A DNA stretch of 43,236 nt from a virus, in the IMG/VR virus record IMGVR_UViG_3300044996_000223, positions 1 to 43,236 of that record; one strand, written 5' to 3'. A program made the translations under genes and the position numbers. Positions 38,541 to 43,236 of the stretch are shown here, piece after piece. Positions within the stretch are counted from its first letter, which is position 1, and the number at the start of each line of letters is the position of its first letter. The notes below the pieces were generated by a model. It was given only the letters and a program-made list of their open reading frames with translations. It ran no database searches and was not told where the DNA came from.

Positions 38541-38715
38541 AAAACGTACACGACGACGAACCAACGCGGACAACAAAATCTTCCGCGCGTTCCGCCTCCA
38601 CCCGCGCCTCTCCCGCACGCTCAATCGCACCGCCGCCCGACTCCACCGCACCAACACCTCTGTCATCGAACAGCTAATCTCCCAATACTGCACCACCAAA
38701 AACCTCCAACCATGA
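38536..38715 (+). CDS. ribbon-helix-helix regulator (rightward)
   Basis: 59 aa. FRLHPRLSRTLNRTAARLHR, then TSVIEQLISQYC, gives the same strand-helix-helix pattern as the divergent gene, after an Arg-rich N-terminal arm (QKRTRRRTN). The ATG lies inside an operator-like dyad and has no ribosome site, which suggests tightly controlled or leaderless translation. A TTG 12 codons earlier is an alternative start. With the leftward gene it forms a two-repressor switch layout. Confidence 0.65.
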   Translation: MQKRTRRRTNADNKIFRAFRLHPRLSRTLNRTAARLHRTNTSVIEQLISQYCTTKNLQP

Positions 38716-38876
38716 ACAAAAAAGAACCCATGCACACCCTCACAAAACTCATCGCCACCATCGCCACCGTGATCCTCTGCGCCATCGCCTTCATAGGACT
38801 CTGCGCCTCCCGACGATCCATCGCCGACGACGAACACGGCCCAGACCGCGACGCCGCCGAACCATTGCGCGCTTGA
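38712..38876 (+). CDS. small membrane protein, 54 aa
   Basis: ATGA overlap with the RHH gene. One hydrophobic helix (residues about 10-31, LIATIATVILCAIAFIGLCA) and an acidic tail (ADDEHGPDRDAAEP). A single-pass inner-membrane protein, possibly an exclusion-type early protein. No family recognised. Confidence 0.55.
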   Translation: MNKKEPMHTLTKLIATIATVILCAIAFIGLCASRRSIADDEHGPDRDAAEPLRA

Positions 38877-39112
38877 TGTCAGCCCCCGTAAAAATTGAGC
38901 ACCTGTCCGCGCTTTACCGAAGCGTGCATAAACCCGCCTGCACGATCCACCGCGCCCGCACCGCTTGCACCCGCATTGCCGCCCGCATCGTCCACGTCCC
39001 GCCAACCGGCGTGCTTCGTCATGCCTGTATGCCGTGCTTGCGCCGCTGGTGCAACCACCACGGCTACCTACCCCCCCGCAAAAACGCCACCGAACTTCTC
39101 CCCGCCAAATGA
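38876..39112 (+). CDS. basic Cys/His-rich protein, 78 aa
   Basis: Start by TGATG overlap. It contains several Cys and His (CMPCLRRWCNHHG near residue 55) in a basic chain, consistent with a small zinc-binding DNA-associated protein. ATGA overlap with the next gene. No family is recognised. Confidence 0.5.
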   Translation: MSAPVKIEHLSALYRSVHKPACTIHRARTACTRIAARIVHVPPTGVLRHACMPCLRRWCNHHGYLPPRKNATELLPAK

Positions 39113-40044
39113 TGAATACCAACGACATCATTGCCGCGCTCTGCGACGAACGCCTCGACGCCACGCTCTGCCGAGTTTACGGATCATGTCTTAATTACCA
39201 CGATAAAAAAACAAGAATCACCGACCTCGCTAAAATCGCACACACCCCCCAGCGAACCACCACGCGACACCTGCAATCACTCCGCATCGCGGGCGTCATC
39301 ACCACCACGCGACACCGAGGACAAATCCATATCCTGTGCCATCCGCCGAACCTATGGAAATCCAAAGCCGAACTAGAAATCGCAAAACTCACCGGCATCC
39401 ACGGCAACACAACAACCACCGACGCAGTAGCCACCAACACAAACGACCTCAACCCAACAAGTGCCGACACGTTCGACGCCAAGTCCGTTCTCCCAGCCGT
39501 CCTGCAACAACCATATCAGTCCGACTCAACCCATCGCTCATTCACCGAAGAACTCAAACTCCTCAACACACACCCAGCACTCAACAATCGAATCTCGGAA
39601 CGATGGATCGCCTATCTCGAACGCAAATACAGCCACCAGATCGCCGCGCAAAAAACCTCCCTCCTCGCGCTCTGCGACTCATTCGTGCACGAATTCTTGG
39701 GTAAATCCACCGGCGTCGCCGTCCGCAGACTCGCCGACCCAGCTACCGATTGGGAACGCACGCTTCAAGTACACGTCATGCGCGCCGTTGACCACGCCGA
39801 ATTTCGGCGCCGCGTCGCCATCCTCAACACCACCAACAACGCCAACCAAAAAAACAAACAACAACGCTTCAAATTCAAAAGCCAGCGCCGCGATGACGGT
39901 AAACCTCCCGCGCTACGCGGCCCCACTTCTCCTGGCGACCGCACATCCTCCGGCGCGACAACTCCAAGAGTCGCGGCGCTGGCAAACCCTCACCTTGCGC
40001 GCATCATCCAACAACAACACAGCAACACAAAAACGGAGCCATAA
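39109..40044 (+). CDS. winged-helix protein, possible replication initiator
   Basis: 311 aa. Residues about 30-65 (KTRITDLAKIAHTPQRTTTRHLQSL, in part, then AGVITTTRHRGQ) form a winged helix-turn-helix of the kind found at the N-terminus of phage O-like replication initiators. The C-terminal 60 residues are disordered and Gln/Ser/Pro-rich. The position before an excisionase-like gene in the rightward early operon suits a replication role, but the matching DnaB gene is in the other early operon. No origin repeats are seen inside the gene. Confidence 0.6.
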   Translation: MMNTNDIIAALCDERLDATLCRVYGSCLNYHDKKTRITDLAKIAHTPQRTTTRHLQSLRIAGVITTTRHRGQIHILCHPPNLWKSKAELEIAKLTGIHGNTTTTDAVATNTNDLNPTSADTFDAKSVLPAVLQQPYQSDSTHRSFTEELKLLNTHPALNNRISERWIAYLERKYSHQIAAQKTSLLALCDSFVHEFLGKSTGVAVRRLADPATDWERTLQVHVMRAVDHAEFRRRVAILNTTNNANQKNKQQRFKFKSQRRDDGKPPALRGPTSPGDRTSSGATTPRVAALANPHLARIIQQQHSNTKTEP

Positions 40045-40050
40045 CAACCA

Positions 40051-40614
40051 ATGGAATTTCACGAATTCATATCTGACGGCGCCAAATACATCGGCGGCCT
40101 TGATACCGGGATGGGACAAATCCTCAAATATCCAACCCTCGACGCGCCCGAAGACTGCGAAAAAGAAGAAGTCTTCTCTGGCACATCCCGACAATTCTGG
40201 TCATGGGTATTCCGCCTCATGGCATCCAACAAACGCCACGACTTCGGCTACCGCAAGCTCACCGCCACAACCACGGAAACACACACCAACATTCCACACC
40301 CACCCGACCCACCCACCCATCACGAAGTTCCCATCAACAAAGCCACCGGCGAAATCGGCCAACTCCTCGACTGCCCGCTGCCAGAAAACGCCGTCGTCAC
40401 TGTCGTACTACGCACCCCCAGCGGCCCGCCACCCAAAGCAACTCGCGATTGCCTCGTCGGTCAAGGCTTCCACTGGAACCCCGACGACGCGCGCGGCGAC
40501 AAAAACTACCCACAACGCGCATGGCTCAAACACCGCGTCGCCGCGCCCGATCTCCCTACCTACCGCACATTCGCCGCCAAACTCAAACTCGCCTTCGACT
40601 ACCATCCAAAATGA
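40051..40614 (+). CDS. hypothetical protein, 187 aa
   Basis: I recognise no family. The N-terminal half contains SRQFWSWVFRLMASNKRHDFG and a His/Pro/Thr-rich linker. The C-terminal half (GFHWNPDDARGDKNYPQRAW and a closing helix) looks like an independent small domain. ATGA overlap with the excisionase-like gene downstream. Confidence 0.6.
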   Translation: MEFHEFISDGAKYIGGLDTGMGQILKYPTLDAPEDCEKEEVFSGTSRQFWSWVFRLMASNKRHDFGYRKLTATTTETHTNIPHPPDPPTHHEVPINKATGEIGQLLDCPLPENAVVTVVLRTPSGPPPKATRDCLVGQGFHWNPDDARGDKNYPQRAWLKHRVAAPDLPTYRTFAAKLKLAFDYHPK

Positions 40615-40808
40615 AAACCACACAACCAACCGACCTCACCATCCCCGAAGCCGCCGCGGCGCTATCACTAAGCACATGGACGCTCCGCCGCCTCATCCGC
40701 GAATCCATCGTCAAGGACGTGATCTGCTACGGCCCGCGCACCCGCCGCATCACCATCAGCGACCTCGACAAAATCCGATCCACACTGAAACCACAACAAA
40801 AAGGATGA
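40611..40808 (+). CDS. excisionase-like helix-turn-helix protein
   Basis: 65 aa. LTIPEAAAALSLSTWTLRRLI, in part, then a short wing (CYGPRTRRI) and DLDKIRSTL, is the MerR/excisionase-type (HTH_17) DNA-binding domain. Small stand-alone members act as Xis, directing the integrase toward excision, or as local regulators. A phage integrase is present 5 kb away on the circle, which supports but does not prove the Xis role. Confidence 0.7.
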   Translation: MKTTQPTDLTIPEAAAALSLSTWTLRRLIRESIVKDVICYGPRTRRITISDLDKIRSTLKPQQKG

Positions 40809-40915
40809 CCATGACCGACAAATTTCCTGACTACCAGCAACCTTCGCTGTCGCCAAGCGCGACAAAGCTCACCTACTGGTGGGCGAGGAGAAACTATGAC
40901 AACACCCAAAGGTGA
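40805..40915 (+). CDS. short ORF at the phage-array border, 36 aa
   Basis: ATGA overlap with the excisionase-like gene; a second in-frame ATG is at 40811. The peptide ends KLTYWWARRNYDNTQR, which is encoded by the left arm of a degenerate attC-like site. It may be a translational coupler rather than a functional protein. Confidence 0.4.
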   Translation: MTMTDKFPDYQQPSLSPSATKLTYWWARRNYDNTQR

Positions 40916-40930
40916 AGCGGATTGTTCTGC
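40867..40930 (-). other. degenerate attC-like site G
   Basis: The left arm (40867-40884) is identical to the left arm of site C at 17 of 18 positions. The right half (40903-40930) aligns with that of site C and ends in the core GTTCTGC. The left core is missing (GCG in place of an AAC core), one of the two characteristic extra bases has been lost and inner pairing is weak. The loop still holds a strong ribosome site and the ATG at 40896. Probably the decayed outer end of the array. Confidence 0.55.
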
Positions 40931-41177
40931 GCCTGAGTACCGCATCGAAAAGGTGCAAGACTTCCTCAAAGTGCCAGCCGACCGGATGGAAGAATGCCTG
41001 ACAGAGTTCCGCGACTTCCTCACTACGGCGCGGAGCATAAAGAAGATGGCAGACGAACTCGGTAAGGTCATCGGAAGTCCGCCGCCCGAAACGCTGGTGG
41101 ATGCTTTCATATGGATTGATGATGGAGTACGCAAGGGAACAGTGCGCTTCACAGCGGAGAACCAAGATGGAGAATAG
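40896..41177 (+). CDS. hypothetical protein, 93 aa
   Basis: GAGGAGAAACT directly before the ATG is a strong ribosome site, located in the loop of attC-like site G. The protein is mainly helical (VQDFLKVPADRMEECLTEFRD, in part) and acidic. No family is recognised. Near its end GGAGAAC (41156) differs by one base from the expected partner of the GTTCTGC core. Confidence 0.6.
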   Translation: MTTPKGEADCSAPEYRIEKVQDFLKVPADRMEECLTEFRDFLTTARSIKKMADELGKVIGSPPPETLVDAFIWIDDGVRKGTVRFTAENQDGE

Positions 41178-41186
41178 GAGTACATC

Positions 41187-41885
41187 ATGTGTGAACAACT
41201 AACCTCAGTCGGAATCAACGTGCGAGAGCCGTACAAACTCGCAATCCACACCATCAACTCACACTCAGCAACTTGGCATGAGTTGAAGCTGGAAACTAGC
41301 GCAGACCGTTGCGACTGGCGCGAGATGGAGTGGCCTGAGAAAAACGACCAGCCAACAATCCGTTGGCGTAATGAAGATGATGAGGGAACGCAAGCGCGCG
41401 TCATGGATTGGGTACTGTCGAATTGGCCAACGAGAAACGAGATGATTTCTCATTGCCTGATGAACGCTGAGTACGTGTACGCCATCGGCGCAACGGGATT
41501 AACCACGCTCACATGCCCGAAAGCCAAGACTGTGGACGCCATCGGCGCAACGGGACTGACAGAGCTCATATGCCCGAACGCTGAGTACGTGTACGCCAGC
41601 GGCGCAACGGGATTGACAACGCTCACATGCCCGAACGCCAAGTACGTGGACGCCAGCGGCGCAACGGGATTAACCACGCTCACATGCCCGAAAGCTGAGT
41701 ACGTGGACGCCAGCGGCGCAACGGGATTAACCACGCTCACATGCCCGAAAGCTGAGTACGTGGACGCAATCGGCGCAACGGGACTGACAGAGCTCATATG
41801 CCCGAACGCTGAGTACGTGAACGCCATCGGCGCAACGGGATTGACAACGCTCACTTGCCCGAAAGATGCAACTGTATACCGGTGA
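41187..41885 (+). CDS. leucine-rich-repeat-like protein with seven 19-aa repeats
   Basis: 232 aa. After a non-repetitive N-terminal part (residues 1-93), seven near-identical units of 19 residues follow, of the form A-E-Y-V-x-A-x-G-A-T-G-L-T-x-L-x-C-P-x. They are consistent with a short bacterial leucine-rich-repeat solenoid. Such solenoids bind proteins. No signal peptide. The high DNA identity of the units indicates recent expansion. AGGAG lies upstream of the ATG. Confidence 0.7.
   Translation: MCEQLTSVGINVREPYKLAIHTINSHSATWHELKLETSADRCDWREMEWPEKNDQPTIRWRNEDDEGTQARVMDWVLSNWPTRNEMISHCLMNAEYVYAIGATGLTTLTCPKAKTVDAIGATGLTELICPNAEYVYASGATGLTTLTCPNAKYVDASGATGLTTLTCPKAEYVDASGATGLTTLTCPKAEYVDAIGATGLTELICPNAEYVNAIGATGLTTLTCPKDATVYR
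41466..41864 (+). repeat. seven 57-nt tandem repeats
   Basis: The units encode the 19-aa repeats of the gene at 41187. Variation is limited to a few codons, mostly alternating between TTLTCP and TELICP versions. The repeats keep the reading frame, so they are coding repeats and not a CRISPR array. Confidence 0.9.
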
Positions 41886-42013
41886 CGAAAACAATCTGTG
41901 GCGTGGACAATAGCAGGCACGACGCTCTCGGCTAATCCTGACAGCATGACGCCGTTACTACACGCCACAACAAACAACCAACCGCGCGAAAGCACACGAA
42001 AGGAAACTAAATT
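41886..42013 (+). other. gap with an inverted repeat
   Basis: 128 bases without a gene. TGTGGCGTG (41897-41905) is the exact reverse complement of CACGCCACA (41961-41969), with 55 nt between. No attC cores or T-run flank it, so it is neither a clear recombination site nor a terminator. Confidence 0.5.
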
Positions 42014-42133
42014 ATGGAATCACCAACGGCAAATCTTGTAGCCACGGCGCTCCGTCGCCGTGCGCCCCGGCAGAGCTTTCGCCATCACCCTCAAGAAGCA
42101 ACACTCTTTGCTACGCCCAACAGTAGAATATGA
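42014..42133 (+). CDS. short ORF, 39 aa
   Basis: AAAGGAAACTAAATT precedes the ATG and the stop overlaps the next start as ATGA, so translation is plausible. The peptide is basic with no recognised motif (ALRRRAPRQSFRHHPQ in the middle). Confidence 0.4.
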   Translation: MESPTANLVATALRRRAPRQSFRHHPQEATLFATPNSRI

Positions 42134-42345
42134 CGAACTCGAATTTCTATTTGGCGCAGAAGGCGCGTCGGTCGCGAGCGATGTGCCTACAAGTGCCACT
42201 CTGGACGTGGAAAATGTTTAGCAACCAGAAACCAACATATGAGATAAACGGAGTGAAGTACAAACTGGTCGGACGCAAATTGTGGCAAGACCAAGTGCGC
42301 TTCTACTTCGCGCCTCCGAACGTGAAAGAAGGTATGACACGATGA
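42130..42345 (+). CDS. hypothetical protein, 71 aa
   Basis: A small basic protein with an aromatic-rich second half (YEINGVKYKLVGRKLWQDQV). It overlaps both neighbours by ATGA. The pattern of short strands could be a small beta-barrel. No family is recognised. Confidence 0.5.
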   Translation: MTNSNFYLAQKARRSRAMCLQVPLWTWKMFSNQKPTYEINGVKYKLVGRKLWQDQVRFYFAPPNVKEGMTR

Positions 42346-42746
42346 CCGCGACCCCTAACGCAACGAACGCAAAAGTCAGCGATGGCGCTGGCGCGAAAAC
42401 CTCAACTCGTAAAATGGACTCTCAAATTTCAACTGAATGTGTAGCGCAGGGCGAAAGCACCATTCGCTGCGCTGTCGTGTTAGAGTGCGCTGAATTCCAA
42501 GAACACAAAGACTGGAAGAAGAAGCATCCGACCGGGCCAGTGACATGGGATGCGTGGTGCTCACTCTGCGGATTCCGTCTGGAAGATAAACAGTGGGCAA
42601 GCGGACTCGCCATCGAAGGCGAAGGAAGGCGGCTGGCGCATGTGGTGAGCGTCGCTGTAATCAGGGGCGAAGTGTTCAAATCAACCAAACGCAAAATCGT
42701 CTGCTCCAAATGCTGCCCTGTAATACTCGAACACCATGACGACTAA
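42342..42746 (+). CDS. cassette-encoded zinc-ribbon-like protein, 134 aa
   Basis: CSLCGFRLEDKQW and CSKCC provide two CxxC knuckles about 50 residues apart, consistent with a zinc ribbon. Residues 1-46 are encoded by attC site H. The ATG at 42342 overlaps the upstream stop as ATGA; a second in-frame ATG at 42414 lies inside the attC loop as in the other cassettes. The function is unknown; such folds usually bind nucleic acid or protein. Confidence 0.6.
   Translation: MTATPNATNAKVSDGAGAKTSTRKMDSQISTECVAQGESTIRCAVVLECAEFQEHKDWKKKHPTGPVTWDAWCSLCGFRLEDKQWASGLAIEGEGRRLAHVVSVAVIRGEVFKSTKRKIVCSKCCPVILEHHDD
42362..42485 (-). other. attC-like recombination site H
   Basis: Left core AACGAAC (42362-42368), 6-nt spacer, arm about 42375-42389, arm 42456-42472, 6-nt spacer, right core GTTAGAG (42479-42485). 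The arm CAGCGA-TGG pairs with its partner with the same two right-arm extra bases as the other sites. The right core is the exact complement of the left core of site A. The left core finds no clear partner. Confidence 0.72.
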
Positions 42747-42750
42747 GCAA

Positions 42751-42859
42751 CTCTAACGGTCGAGGTGAGGGACAGAGATGAGCGCCACAACCACTATCGA
42801 GCGAAGCGAGCCTCGGACGCCCGCCGCTGGTCGCTGTTCCGTCCAGCGTTTTGTTGGCC
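42751..42859 (-). other. attC-like recombination site A
   Basis: Left core CTCTAAC (42751-42757), 7-nt spacer, arm 42765-42785, arm 42823-42846, 6-nt spacer, right core GTTGGCC (42853-42859). Outer pairing GT-GAGGGA-CAG has one mismatch plus the two shared extra bases; the inner arm has four mismatches. Both cores match their neighbours exactly (H right, B left). GAGG and the ATG of the methyltransferase (42778) lie in the left arm. Confidence 0.82.
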
Positions 42860-43236
42860 GCTGCCTCGACCTCTACTGCGGCGAAGGCGGGGCGAGAATG
42901 GGATATGCGCTCGCGGGCTACCAAGTGACGGGCGTGGACATCAAACCGATGCCGAGATACCCGCACGCTTTCGTCTGCGGTGATGCGCTCGAATATCTGG
43001 AAGCGCACGGCAGCGAATACGACCTGATACACGCCAGCCCGCCGTGTCAGGGCTACAGCAACCTCACACCAAGAAGCCACCGCGACAAACACGCTCGAAT
43101 GATACCAGCGGTGCGCGAACTACTGCAACGCCTCGGCAAGCCCTATGTGATCGAAAATGTCGCGGGGGCGCGGCACGAACTCAGAAACCCGGTGATGCTG
43201 TGTGGAACGATGTTCGGGCTACGCACGCAGAGACAC
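42778..43236 (+). CDS. DNA (cytosine-5) methyltransferase, N-terminal part
   Basis: First 153 codons of the gene that continues at base 2. The SAM-binding motif I is LDLYCGEGGARMG, followed by VDIKP and the PPCQG catalytic loop. GAGGTGAGGG lies upstream of the ATG. The first 25 codons are encoded by attC site A; motif I begins only four residues after the recombination core. There is no in-frame start between the core and motif I, so the enzyme can only be made from a start codon supplied by attC sequence. Confidence 0.9.
   Translation, partial: MSATTTIERSEPRTPAAGRCSVQRFVGRCLDLYCGEGGARMGYALAGYQVTGVDIKPMPRYPHAFVCGDALEYLEAHGSEYDLIHASPPCQGYSNLTPRSHRDKHARMIPAVRELLQRLGKPYVIENVAGARHELRNPVMLCGTMFGLRTQRH
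42984..43236. repeat. right copy of 253-bp end overlap
   Basis: Same sequence as 1-253 except g43110 in place of t127. It marks the point where the circular genome was opened. Confidence 0.95.

Larger units (their letters stand above)
40867..43236 (+). mobile_element. integron-type cassette array, part before the circular join
   Basis: It starts at degenerate site G directly after the excisionase-like gene and contains sites H and A. It continues across the join into 1-3037. No attC-like site was found between 40931 and 42361, so the genes there may be a fused or decayed cassette. Confidence 0.7.

Noticed and set aside
39461-40915. 484-aa ORF overlapping three rightward genes
   Set aside because: Ser/Pro/Thr/Asn low-complexity reading in the wrong phase; the three genes it covers are linked by ATGA overlaps.
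41349-41366. GCCAAC and GTTGGC close together in the gene at 41187 as a small attC site
   Set aside because: Only 5 nt separate them; no arms or loop, so most likely chance in coding sequence.
41466-41864. Tandem repeats as a CRISPR array
   Set aside because: No unique spacers; the repeats are continuous and keep an open reading frame.
42353-42359. CCCTAAC as the left core of site H
   Set aside because: It would give a 17-nt spacer on one side; AACGAAC at 42362 gives equal 6-nt spacers and fits the other sites.
42984-43236. 253-bp ends as functional direct terminal repeats
   Set aside because: They lie inside a methyltransferase gene that reads through in frame, as expected for a circularised sequence.

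Overview
The window is essentially one complete temperate tailed-phage genome. Bases 42984-43236 repeat bases 1-253 with a single synonymous mismatch, so the molecule closes into a circle of about 42,983 bp, and the cytosine-5 methyltransferase that runs off the right edge continues at base 2. The virion genes (terminase, portal, scaffold, capsid, adaptor, propeller-type tail protein, giant internal protein) suggest a short-tailed, podovirus-like particle. The host cannot be named. Thr/Asn-rich secreted proteins and an integron-integrase fragment fit an environmental Gram-negative, possibly of the PVC group, but this is a guess.

Layout: (1) 40867 to the right end and on through 1-3037: a cassette array read on the + strand. 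Its genes include a C5-cytosine methyltransferase, a DPPY-type methyltransferase, a PP-loop/PAPS-reductase-like protein and small unknown proteins. Between and inside them lie folded recombination sites with the architecture of integron attC sites. (2) 3038-3172: the first codons of an integron integrase, cut off where the phage integrase gene ends. (3) 3121-4263 (-): phage tyrosine integrase, with an attP-like region upstream. (4) 4535-8074 (+): compact early operon with KTSC, JAMM-peptidase and DnaB-helicase genes. (5) 8071-32684 (-): one late operon, from small and large terminase through portal, scaffold, capsid, fibre-like, lysis-like and tail genes to three internal virion proteins. (6) 32685-33191: divergent control region with four 34-bp palindromic repeats. 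(7) 33192-40915 (+): small unknown genes, a WGR/vWA remnant, a DUF4942 methyltransferase, a divergent pair of ribbon-helix-helix regulators with operators, a winged-helix replication-type gene and an excisionase-like protein. This operon runs directly into the cassette array.

Main discovery: nine attC-like sites (eight well formed, one decayed) form a chain. At seven of the eight junctions running from 42479 round to 3006, the right core of one site is the exact 7-base complement of the left core of the next site (or of the attI-like core). This is the signature of integron cassettes. All well-formed sites share two unpaired bases at a fixed 6-bp spacing in the right arm. That places the attC polarity on the - strand, opposite to the ORFs. 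In most sites the start codon of the following ORF lies inside the attC loop, so the mobile unit appears to be attC plus the gene it starts. The array's cargo is rich in DNA-modification genes and lies in line with the phage's own rightward operon, which could replace the usual integron promoter. No complete integron integrase is present.
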